Positions 1-6,069 of a stretch of DNA of 7,800 nt are shown here, piece by piece; the stretch's first letter is position 1; every line of letters begins with the position of its first letter. The stretch lies in NCBI GenBank assembly GCA_010028225.1, contig RGOY01000053.1, positions 1 to 7,800 on the forward strand, given 5' to 3'. The notes beneath the pieces are model-generated. The model was not told the DNA's origin, did no database searches, and worked only from the letters and a program-made list of their open reading frames with translations. A program made the position numbers and the translations under genes. The DNA comes from Actinomycetota bacterium. Lineage in GTDB: Bacteria > Actinomycetota > Actinomycetes > Nanopelagicales > Nanopelagicaceae.

Positions 1-1
1 T

Positions 2-1000
2 GCGATTTCTCTCTCAATTCTCCCCAACGAAATTCACGCCGATGAAGTAAATCGAGAGCGAAAGATTGCTCTGCTCTTTGATACTGGTGGGCCAGGCGAT
101 GGCTCTTATAACGATGCTGCTCGTAATGCTCTAGCGATAGCGAAGAAGAAATATGGTCTCTTTGAGCCCAACGTCCGTGAATTGGTCACTGATGGGACAG
201 TGGGTGACCGAATCTATCGACTGAGATTAATGGCGCGAAGTGGCTACTTCATGATGATTGCTATTGGACCTGCAAACGCCGAAGCTGTTCGCCGTGTCTC
301 GCAAGAGTATCCAGATCTCGAGTTTGCCATCATCAATGACGGAACGGTTAGTGGACTCAATGTCTTTTCACACGTGTTCGAGGAGAAGCAATCTGCCTAC
401 ATGGCTGGCTTTGCAGCAGCTCTCGCGTCACGATCTAAACGAGTTCTTTATGTGGCTACCGATACACCAGAGATGAATCGCCTTGGTCCCTATTTCGAAG
501 CGGGAGTGCGCTCTGCCGAGAAACGAGCGATTAAAGGCGCACGCGAAGGTCAATATCAGGTGGGAATCACATCAGATTCTTCAGGATACAAAGTTCTTAT
601 GGATCAAGGGGCAGATGTTCTCTACTCGACCTGGAATTTGGACTCTGCGGTTCTTAATGAGGTGATAAAGCGCAATCGAGAGAGAAATCGCATCTCTCAG
701 ATCAAAATCATAGGAAACGTCCCAGACCAGTATTACCTCAATCTTGCTATTGCGAAGCCACATCTTTTGCTTTCCATCGAGCGAAATATTACAAAAGCGG
801 TTGATATGACGGTGCGAACTACAGTTCTTGGTGAGTATCTTCTGGATTCGATAGATGGAGAGAACAGCATCTTTGGTAAACGTCACACTTTCTACAATCA
901 AGGCCTTTCAATCAAGTATCACAACAAGGCTGCTCGTTCCTTTAAAGCAGCGATAGATAGAGAAATTGCTCGGCTCAAGAGCGAAAAAGCGAAGTTTTGA
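2..1000 (+). CDS. BMP-family solute-binding protein, nucleoside-uptake type (5' end outside window)
   Basis: The reading frame is open from the left edge, so the gene is longer than its first in-window start-like codon (TTG at 182) suggests; 332 residues are visible. Visible residues 1-13 (AISLSILPNEIHA) look like the end of a secretion signal with a possible signal-peptidase I site after IHA. No lipobox cysteine is visible, though one could lie upstream. The mature protein opens with the BMP/PnrA ligand motif, KIALLFDTGGPGDGSYND (about 21-38), with Asp33, aromatic Tyr36 and Asn37. It continues with EEKQSAYMAGFAAAL (about 127-141), DQGADVLYSTW (201-211) and LLLSIERNITKAVDMTV (about 255-271). 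Family members deliver nucleosides or related solutes to ABC importers. The location beside cdd and add supports a nucleoside ligand. The middle loop and the GNVPDQ segment diverge from the family pattern, so the ligand is uncertain. No permease or ATPase gene follows; any such genes must lie to the left or elsewhere. Confidence 0.85.
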   Translation, partial: AISLSILPNEIHADEVNRERKIALLFDTGGPGDGSYNDAARNALAIAKKKYGLFEPNVRELVTDGTVGDRIYRLRLMARSGYFMMIAIGPANAEAVRRVSQEYPDLEFAIINDGTVSGLNVFSHVFEEKQSAYMAGFAAALASRSKRVLYVATDTPEMNRLGPYFEAGVRSAEKRAIKGAREGQYQVGITSDSSGYKVLMDQGADVLYSTWNLDSAVLNEVIKRNRERNRISQIKIIGNVPDQYYLNLAIAKPHLLLSIERNITKAVDMTVRTTVLGEYLLDSIDGENSIFGKRHTFYNQGLSIKYHNKAARSFKAAIDREIARLKSEKAKF

Positions 1001-1025
1001 TGATGTTGCGAGCCTTCGATATACA
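997..1025 (+). promoter_or_regulatory. Candidate promoter for cdd-add
   Basis: TTGATG (997-1002, overlapping the stop codon of the binding-protein gene) and TATACA (1020-1025) are separated by 17 bases and each match four of six positions of the sigma-70-type consensus. A start near 1032 would give a leader of about 35 bases before the cdd ATG. The alternative is read-through from the binding-protein gene, since the gap is only 67 bases and contains no convincing terminator. This is a pattern match only. Confidence 0.3.
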
Positions 1026-1056
1026 TCCTCATATAAGAACACCTCGGTGGGAAGTT

Positions 1057-1060
1057 AGGA
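1057..1060 (+). promoter_or_regulatory. Ribosome binding site of cdd
   Basis: AGGA ends seven bases before the ATG at 1068. This supports that start over the ATG at 1060, which lies in another frame and stops after three codons. Confidence 0.5.
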
Positions 1061-1067
1061 TGCGGTT

Positions 1068-1460
1068 ATGAGTAGCGAGATTCCCTGGCAGCTTTTGAAA
1101 GAGCGCGCCATCGAAATTATGGCCAAGGCTTACGCGCCATACTCGAAATTCAAGGTTGGAGTTGCAGGTCTTGTCGATGATGGCCGCATCGTTGCTGGAT
1201 GCAATGTGGAGAATGCGAGTTATGGCGTCACGCTCTGTGCCGAGTGTGGGATGGTCTCTGATCTGCATGCCACAGGTGGTGGAAAGTTGGTGGCAGTAGT
1301 TTGCGTCGATGCTGATGGAAATCCGCTTCAACCCTGTGGAAGATGCCGGCAGTTACTTTTCGAATTCGGTGGGAATGAGTTGTTAATTCAAACTCCGAAC
1401 GGTCCGCAGAACTTGGGTTCTCTTCTGCCCTGGGCATTCGGTCCCCGAGATTTGAGGTAG
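1068..1460 (+). CDS. cdd: Cytidine deaminase
   Basis: This cytosolic zinc enzyme hydrolyses cytidine and deoxycytidine to uridine and deoxyuridine plus ammonia, in pyrimidine salvage and catabolism. At 130 residues it has the length of the homotetrameric class. Visible motifs in order are YSKFKVGVAG (25-34, with substrate-pocket Phe28), the ribose-binding segment NVENASYG (46-53), the zinc/proton-shuttle motif CAEC (57-60; Cys57 ligand, Glu59 catalytic) and PCGRCRQ (89-95; Cys90 and Cys93 ligands). In many tetrameric enzymes the residue after the catalytic Glu is Arg (CAER). Here it is Cys60, as I recall for the mycobacterial enzyme, which fits an actinobacterial source. The ATG start has an AGGA element seven bases upstream. 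The gene ends six bases before the add start, so the two are almost certainly co-transcribed. Confidence 0.97.
   Translation: MSSEIPWQLLKERAIEIMAKAYAPYSKFKVGVAGLVDDGRIVAGCNVENASYGVTLCAECGMVSDLHATGGGKLVAVVCVDADGNPLQPCGRCRQLLFEFGGNELLIQTPNGPQNLGSLLPWAFGPRDLR
1454..1458 (+). promoter_or_regulatory. Ribosome binding site supporting the GTG start of add
   Basis: GAGGT, inside the last codons of cdd, lies eight bases before the GTG at 1467. A second element, AGGAG at 1459-1463, is only three bases away and is probably too close. The first element favours GTG 1467 over the in-frame GTG at 1485. Confidence 0.5.
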
Positions 1461-1466
1461 GAGAGA

Positions 1467-2612
1467 GTGAGCGAACGTCGCGAGGTGGCACTCTCCGCCT
1501 CTATCCAGGCAAACCCCAATCTCGCCAAAATCCCAACACCTGAATCGATCAAACGTCTGCCTAAGGCGCTCTTGCATGATCATCTTGATGGTGGGCTACG
1601 ACCTGCGACAATCATCGAACTTGCAAGCGATATTGGCTACGCAAAGTTACCGACCGACGATCCTGATGCATTGGCAAAATGGTTTGAAGATGCATGTAAC
1701 TCAAAATCTCTGGTTCGCTATCTGGAGACTTTTGATCACACCATTGCAGTGATGCAGCGTCCAGAAGCTATTCGTAGGGTCGCCCGAGAGTGTGCAGTCG
1801 ATTTAGCTCGAGATGGTGTGGTCTACGCAGAAGTGCGTGGCGCACCAGAGCTATTCACTTTGGAGTCGATGTCTATCTCTGATGTGGTGCGAGAAACGGT
1901 CGAAGGCTTTCGAGAAGGAATGGCGCAAGCGCGAAGTGAAGGCAATGAGATAAGAGTTGAATCTCTTCTCTGCGGCATGCGCCAGAACAATCGGTCACGT
2001 GAGGCAGCAGAGCAGGTCGTTGCATTTAGAGATAAGGGCGTCGTTGGTTTTGATATTGCCGGACCTGAAGATGGCTTTCCGCCCACTCTGCAGCAAGATG
2101 TCTTCGACTATCTACGAAGAGAGAATGCGCACTTCACTATTCATGCTGGGGAGGCATATGGCCTTCCTTCGATATGGGAGGCAATACAACTTTGCGGCGC
2201 AGAGCGACTTGGCCATGGCGTACGGATCATTGACGATATAGATCTTCGAACGGGTGAGCCAAAACTTGGACGTCTTGCCGCATATTTACGCGATCGACGC
2301 ATCCCACTCGAGCTCTGCCCAACCTCTAATCTGCAAACGGGCGCAGTTTCGAGTTATTCCGACCACCCGATAGGAATTCTCAATCGATTGAGATTTCGAG
2401 TCACGCTCAATACTGACAACAGACTTATGAGCGCTACTTCAATGACTCATGAGATGACGCAGTGCGTCAAGCACTTCAACTGGAACTTTGCCGATCTTCA
2501 GCGAGTGACAATCAATGCACTCAAGAGCGCATTTATCCCGTTTGAAGATCGTCTTGAAATCATCGAGAGCGTGATTAAGCCTCGATTCGCTGAGGTCGCT
2601 GCTGGTGCCTAA
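1467..2612 (+). CDS. add: Adenosine deaminase
   Basis: This metal-dependent amidohydrolase-fold enzyme converts adenosine and deoxyadenosine to inosine and deoxyinosine, feeding purine nucleoside phosphorolysis. All active-site elements are visible in its 381 residues: LLHDHLDGG (35-43; metal ligands His37 and His39), VVYAEVR (118-124), GFDIAGPE (194-201), FTIHAGEA (223-230; ligand His226, catalytic Glu229), RLGHG (247-251; His250) and LNTDNRLMS (314-322; ligand Asp317). The family's common NTDDP motif is NTDN here, a form I associate with actinobacterial Add. The GTG start is supported by GAGGT eight bases upstream. It gives an N-terminal extension of about 25-30 residues before the catalytic barrel, rather longer than I remember for the mycobacterial protein, so the in-frame GTG at 1485 is a less likely alternative. 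The gene sits six bases behind cdd in one transcript and converges on the aldehyde dehydrogenase operon. Confidence 0.96.
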   Translation: MSERREVALSASIQANPNLAKIPTPESIKRLPKALLHDHLDGGLRPATIIELASDIGYAKLPTDDPDALAKWFEDACNSKSLVRYLETFDHTIAVMQRPEAIRRVARECAVDLARDGVVYAEVRGAPELFTLESMSISDVVRETVEGFREGMAQARSEGNEIRVESLLCGMRQNNRSREAAEQVVAFRDKGVVGFDIAGPEDGFPPTLQQDVFDYLRRENAHFTIHAGEAYGLPSIWEAIQLCGAERLGHGVRIIDDIDLRTGEPKLGRLAAYLRDRRIPLELCPTSNLQTGAVSSYSDHPIGILNRLRFRVTLNTDNRLMSATSMTHEMTQCVKHFNWNFADLQRVTINALKSAFIPFEDRLEIIESVIKPRFAEVAAGA

Positions 2613-2657
2613 AGCTTTCTGAAACTATGTGAACTTTTCTAAAGCTAAATCGAGAAA
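2609..2657. other. Short convergent gap with 8-base direct repeat; no clear terminator
   Basis: The gap lies between the ends of add (+) and the half ALDH (-). CTAAAGCT occurs twice in direct orientation, at 2609-2616 and 2639-2646. A weak inverted pair, AGCTTT (2613-2618) and AAAGCT (2641-2646), encloses 22 bases. Neither forms a GC-rich hairpin with a T tract, so I do not call a terminator. Confidence 0.35.
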
Positions 2658-3506
2658 TTAGAGCCCGATTGGGTGCCAGATAGTCTTTTGATCCATCAAC
2701 GCCAAGATCCGATTCGGTGAAATCGAAGTGTTGAAATCTGCGATTCGCTTGAGGTTCTCGGTAGCAAGGGTGCGAATCTCCGCACTTCTCGATTTCTCCC
2801 CTGAGATATCAAGGCCATCTACCTCCATATGAGATGCAAGCCATGGAGTCAGTTCACTTCTCAAACCAGTAAGAATATTGATCACTCCAGCTGGAACATC
2901 CGAGGTAGCAATAACTTCACTTAAAGTGATTGCTGAGAGCGGGCGTTTCTCGCTGGCGAGAACTACCACTGTATTCCCACCGACTAGCGCCGGTGCCATG
3001 GCACGTACAAGACCAAGGAGTGGAAAATCCGGTTCTGCAAAAACTCCGACCACTCCAACTGGTTCAGGGCTAGTGAAGTTATAGAACGGACCATTGATGG
3101 GGTTGTTTGCGCCAGAGATCTGACCAATCTTGTCGCACCATCCCGCGTACCAGACCCAGAGGTCTATCGATTCACTCACTTCCTTTTCTGCAACGCTCTT
3201 GGTAGCAGATGTCTGCGCCATGATCTCCTCGACAAATTGCGAGCGACGACCTTCCATCATCTCAGCGATTCGATAGAGGATCTGGCTGCGGTTGTAGGAG
3301 GTTGCGCTCTGCCACTTCGAACGCGCCTCGCGAGCAGCGCGCACAGCATCCCGCAGATCCTTGCGTGAAGCCTGGGCTGGTTGTGCGAGGAGAACTTTCG
3401 AAGCCTTGCGAAAAATGGGGTAAGACCTGCCTGATTCGCTTCGCGGAAATGCTCCGTTAATGAATAACTTGTAAGTCTTCTTCACATCAATACGTTCTTG
3501 ACTCAC
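2658..3506 (-). CDS. Half-length, catalytically empty aldehyde dehydrogenase-like protein (ALDH16 C-domain type)
   Basis: The 282 residues align with the first half of an ALDH, then stop. Its PAGVINILTG (205-214) has a near-identical partner in the upstream gene, and MAPALVGGNTVVVL (170-183) has a similar one. Every catalytic landmark is altered. PWNFP is EPDFP (Asp160 for the catalytic Asn), LKPAE is VLASE (Leu183 for the cofactor Lys), FTGSTEVG is LDISGEKS (232-239), LELGGK is absent and there is no catalytic-Cys segment. A distinct tail ends in KTIWHPIGL. The GTG start overlaps the stop of the full ALDH (GTGA) and has AAGGGGG seven bases upstream, so co-translation is likely. Only 45 bases separate its end from add, so the other half is not hidden behind a frameshift. 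Inference: a structural or regulatory partner of the upstream ALDH, equivalent to the extra non-catalytic domain of ALDH16. A decaying duplicate is less likely, given the clean frame and good ribosome site. Confidence 0.85.
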   Translation of the reverse strand: MSQERIDVKKTYKLFINGAFPRSESGRSYPIFRKASKVLLAQPAQASRKDLRDAVRAAREARSKWQSATSYNRSQILYRIAEMMEGRRSQFVEEIMAQTSATKSVAEKEVSESIDLWVWYAGWCDKIGQISGANNPINGPFYNFTSPEPVGVVGVFAEPDFPLLGLVRAMAPALVGGNTVVVLASEKRPLSAITLSEVIATSDVPAGVINILTGLRSELTPWLASHMEVDGLDISGEKSRSAEIRTLATENLKRIADFNTSISPNRILALMDQKTIWHPIGL

Positions 3507-4993
3507 TTTCGTGCCCCCTTGCCTGACCTGACTCGAGGAGTTTGCGACTGGGTGAGATAAGGAAGGAGTCCGTGCCTTCCACCTTCACGACCCCAGCCAG
3601 ATTCCTTGTATCCACCAAAGGGACTTGCGGCATCGAATTTGTTGTAAGTGTTGGCCCAGATGACTCCAGCTTTTAGTTCGCGGCTTGCCCAGAGGATTCG
3701 AGATCCTTTCTCGCTCCAAACTCCTGCCGCGAGCCCGTAAGGAGTGTTATTTGCTTTTTCAATTGCTTCTTGTGGCGTGCGGAATGTGAGGACTGAGAGA
3801 ACTGGACCAAAGATCTCTTCACGCGCGATTCGATGTGCACCGGTGACATTGGTGAAGATCGTGGGTCGGAACCAGAATCCACGGGACGGGAGAGCGCAGT
3901 CAGGTTGCCAAGCCTTTGCGCCTTCGACCTCTCCAGATTGTGTCAGTTCGACTATTTTCTGTAGCTGCTCTTTTGAGTTGATAGCGCCAAGGTCAGTGTT
4001 CTTATCCATGGGATCGCCGACTCTGATCTTTTCGATTCGTCGCTCTAGTTTCTCGATGAAGTGATCGTGGATATTTTCTTGGAGTAATAGCCGCGAGCCA
4101 GCGCAACAGACATGACCTTGGTTGAAGAAGATTCCCTGAACGATGCCTTCGACCGCTTGATCTATCGCTGCATCTTCAAAGACAATGTTTGCGCCTTTTC
4201 CACCGAGTTCGAGTGTGACCGGTCTGCCAGTTGCAGCGAGGGCTCGATTAATCGCCTTTCCGACTTCAGTTGAACCAGTGAAAGCGAATTTATCTATGCC
4301 CTTGTGAGCAATCAGTGATGCTCCTGTCGTTCCATCGCCGGTGACGATATTGATGACTCCCGCTGGAAGCCCTGCATCGAGACAGACTTGGGCAAAAAGG
4401 AGTGCAGTTAATGAGGTTGTCTCAGCAGGTTTGAGTACCACGGTATTTCCGGTAGCAAGTGCTGGCGCGACTTTCCATGCCAGCATCAAAAGCGGGAAAT
4501 TCCAAGGGATTATCTGACCAACGACGCCGTGCGCTCGCGGGTTTGATCCGTGCCCGGCATATTCAAGTTTGTCTGCCCACCCTGCGTGATAGAAGAAATG
4601 CTGGATCGCCAAAGGAATATCGGTATCTCGCGTCTCTCGAATCGGCTTGCCGTTATCGAGAGTTTCAAGGACGGCAAATTCTCGAGCGCGCTCTTGCATC
4701 AATCGAGCGATTCGGTAGAGGTACTTGCCACGTTCTTTGCCGGGCAACTTCGACCAGACTTTCTCATAAGCGCGTCGCGCTGATTTAACGGCAAGGTCGA
4801 GATCTTCTTTTCCGCCAAGCGAGATTTTACTCAGTACCTCTTCAGTTGCTGGATTGATGCTCGGGAAACGCTTTTTAGACTTTGGCGCGATGAATTTGCC
4901 ATCGATGAAGAGATCATAGCTAGATTCGATTGAAACTAACTCCCGCGACTCAGGCGCAGGTGCATAAGTAAAAGGGTTCGAACTCTCTTTCAA
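3503..4993 (-). CDS. NAD(P)-dependent aldehyde dehydrogenase, full length
   Basis: This enzyme oxidises an aldehyde to the acid with a pyridine nucleotide. Next to deoC, the likely substrate is acetaldehyde from deoxyribose-5-phosphate cleavage (inference). Its 496 residues carry the complete catalytic set: IIPWNFPLLM (161-170; Asn165), LKPAE (187-191; Lys188), the nucleotide motif FTGSTEVG (238-245), the general base in LELGGKG (261-267; Glu262), the nucleophile in GHVCCAG (293-299; Cys296) and EEIFGPV (392-398; Glu393). The C-terminal PFGGYKESG (458-466) is intact. The start is TTG, supported by AAAGGGG six bases upstream; I see no better alternative. The gap to deoC is 21 bases, and its stop overlaps the start of the half ALDH. 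NAD or NADP preference cannot be settled by eye. Confidence 0.96.
   Translation of the reverse strand: MKESSNPFTYAPAPESRELVSIESSYDLFIDGKFIAPKSKKRFPSINPATEEVLSKISLGGKEDLDLAVKSARRAYEKVWSKLPGKERGKYLYRIARLMQERAREFAVLETLDNGKPIRETRDTDIPLAIQHFFYHAGWADKLEYAGHGSNPRAHGVVGQIIPWNFPLLMLAWKVAPALATGNTVVLKPAETTSLTALLFAQVCLDAGLPAGVINIVTGDGTTGASLIAHKGIDKFAFTGSTEVGKAINRALAATGRPVTLELGGKGANIVFEDAAIDQAVEGIVQGIFFNQGHVCCAGSRLLLQENIHDHFIEKLERRIEKIRVGDPMDKNTDLGAINSKEQLQKIVELTQSGEVEGAKAWQPDCALPSRGFWFRPTIFTNVTGAHRIAREEIFGPVLSVLTFRTPQEAIEKANNTPYGLAAGVWSEKGSRILWASRELKAGVIWANTYNKFDAASPFGGYKESGWGREGGRHGLLPYLTQSQTPRVRSGKGARK
3514..3520 (-). promoter_or_regulatory. Ribosome binding site of the half ALDH
   Basis: On the minus strand this reads AAGGGGG, seven bases before the GTG at 3506, inside the final codons of the full ALDH. 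A strong site kept within the upstream coding sequence argues that the half ALDH is actively translated and is not a remnant. Confidence 0.6.
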
Positions 4994-4999
4994 AGTGCG

Positions 5000-5006
5000 C
5001 CCCTTT
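5000..5006 (-). promoter_or_regulatory. Ribosome binding site that decides the TTG start of the full ALDH
   Basis: The minus strand reads AAAGGGG, six bases before the TTG at 4993. No ATG or GTG lies in frame near this position, so the site fixes the unusual start. Confidence 0.6.
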
Positions 5007-5014
5007 CGATCAGA

Positions 5015-5989
5015 CTATTCGATGGATACATAGTTACTGCTCGCATAGTAGCCGTCACGCATCTTGAATCTTTGCATAAGAAGATCATTGAGTAGGGCGC
5101 TCGCGCCGATACGAAAATATGCTGGGCTCAGCCATTCAGGTCCTGCTATCTCGTTGACGAGGACGAGCTGCTTGATTGCATCTTTGCTGGTTCTGATTCC
5201 TCCGGCAGGTTTGACTCCGATTCGAATGCCAGTCCGGTCAAAGAAGTCGCGCACTGCCTGCAACATGATAAGAACAACGGGTGGTGTCGCCGCTGGTGTG
5301 ACTTTACCGGTACTAGTCTTTATGAAATCTGCCCCGGCAATCATGGCAAGGTAGGAAGCTCGTCGGACATTGTCATAAGTGACAAGTTCTCCGGTTTCAA
5401 GGATTACTTTTAAGTGGGCTTTCTCGCCACACTCTTTCTTGATCGCGACAATTTCATCAAAGACGCTCTTGTAATGCCCGGAGAGAAAAGCGCCACGATC
5501 GATCACCATATCAATCTCGCTTGCACCTGCTTCGATCGCATCTCGAGTATCGCGAAGCTTCACTTCCCTCGAAGCTCTCCCTGAGGGAAATGCAGTAGCG
5601 ACAGCGGCAACTGGGATTTCATTCGCGCCTATTGAATCAAGATGAGAGCGAGCGATTTTGACCATGTCGTTGTAGACACAGACTGCTCCAACATGAGGAA
5701 CGCTCGGGTCGGTGGGGTCAGGGCGATGAGCTTTGTTGCAGAGTGAACGAACTTTTCCTTCTGTATCAGCACCCTCTAAAGTCGTCAGATCGACCATTGA
5801 GATGGCCATATCGATTGCCCACGCCTTGCTCTCTTTTTTGATGCTTCGAGTGCCAAGTTCGACGGCGCGCGCCTCTGCTCCGACTTGATCAACTCCGGGA
5901 AGAGTTTTCAGAAAGAGAGATAGAGAGCGATCATCACTAATCCCAAAATCTCGCGCGAGATCGGACTTTGATGTACGAAGCTGACTCAC
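5015..5989 (-). CDS. deoC: Deoxyribose-phosphate aldolase
   Basis: This cytosolic class I aldolase splits 2-deoxy-D-ribose-5-phosphate into glyceraldehyde-3-phosphate and acetaldehyde. Visible motifs in its 324 residues are VDLTTLEGADTEGKV (66-80), AVATAFPSG (129-137), SEIDMVID (157-164; Asp160 of the proton relay), DFIKTSTGK (221-229; Schiff-base Lys224) and GVKPAGGIRT (258-267; Lys260). The N-terminal extension of about 60 residues and the VDLTTLEG stretch resemble the longer, human-DERA-like form more than the roughly 260-residue E. coli enzyme. The C-terminal YYASSNY (314-320) may supply the mobile Tyr tail used by the family (inference). The GTG start at 5989 has AAGGGAG eight bases upstream. 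The gene lies 80 bases behind the mutase and 21 bases ahead of the ALDH that would remove its acetaldehyde. Confidence 0.97.
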   Translation of the reverse strand: MSQLRTSKSDLARDFGISDDRSLSLFLKTLPGVDQVGAEARAVELGTRSIKKESKAWAIDMAISMVDLTTLEGADTEGKVRSLCNKAHRPDPTDPSVPHVGAVCVYNDMVKIARSHLDSIGANEIPVAAVATAFPSGRASREVKLRDTRDAIEAGASEIDMVIDRGAFLSGHYKSVFDEIVAIKKECGEKAHLKVILETGELVTYDNVRRASYLAMIAGADFIKTSTGKVTPAATPPVVLIMLQAVRDFFDRTGIRIGVKPAGGIRTSKDAIKQLVLVNEIAGPEWLSPAYFRIGASALLNDLLMQRFKMRDGYYASSNYVSIE

Positions 5990-5997
5990 CTCATCAT

Positions 5998-6004
5998 CTC
6001 CCTT
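5998..6004 (-). promoter_or_regulatory. Ribosome binding site of deoC
   Basis: The minus strand reads AAGGGAG, eight bases before the GTG at 5989. A tandem ATGATG lies between site and start but is out of frame and would reach TGA after three codons, so GTG is preferred. Confidence 0.55.
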
Positions 6005-6008
6005 CCGA

Positions 6009-6041
6009 TTTCTCTTTCGTTTTCAATTTCGCTTCAATTTC
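6009..6041 (-). repeat. Purine-rich leader of deoC with GAAA at near six-base spacing
   Basis: In the 80-base gap between the mutase and deoC, TTTC on the + strand (GAAA on the transcript strand) ends at 6012, 6018, 6024, 6030 and 6041, with TTC ending at 6035. It includes two copies of TTCAATTTC (6022-6030 and 6033-6041) 11 bases apart. I see no hairpin terminator and no clear promoter. The stretch could be an unstructured translation leader, a binding site for a regulator, or chance. Confidence 0.35.
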
Positions 6042-6069
6042 CAACTCTGATTACCGTCTATTCGCGAGC

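Noticed and set aside
581..901. 106-codon minus-strand frame within the binding-protein gene
   Set aside because: It is antisense to a frame with clear BMP-family motifs and shows no domain or translation signal of its own.
1006..1035. Alternative promoter TTGCGA with CATATA, 18 bases apart
   Set aside because: The -10 element is poor. The overlapping TTGATG/TATACA pair with 17-base spacing fits better.
1040..1049. Small hairpin CACC-TC-GGTG before cdd
   Set aside because: The loop is too tight for the full stem, leaving three base pairs. There is no T tract, so it is neither a terminator nor a credible riboswitch.
1060..1071. Three-codon frame ATG CGG TTA TGA overlapping the cdd start as ATGA
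   Set aside because: It could be a minimal coupling cistron, but its only candidate ribosome site serves cdd better and such a short frame arises easily by chance.
2613..3506. Frameshift or sequencing error explaining the short ALDH
   Set aside because: Only 45 bases remain before add, so there is no room for the missing catalytic half. The residues where ELGGK should be are replaced rather than shifted out of frame.
4459..4788. 109-codon open frame on the + strand inside the full ALDH gene
   Set aside because: It lies antisense to a complete, motif-confirmed ALDH, its translation resembles no family I recognise, and it has no clear ribosome site.
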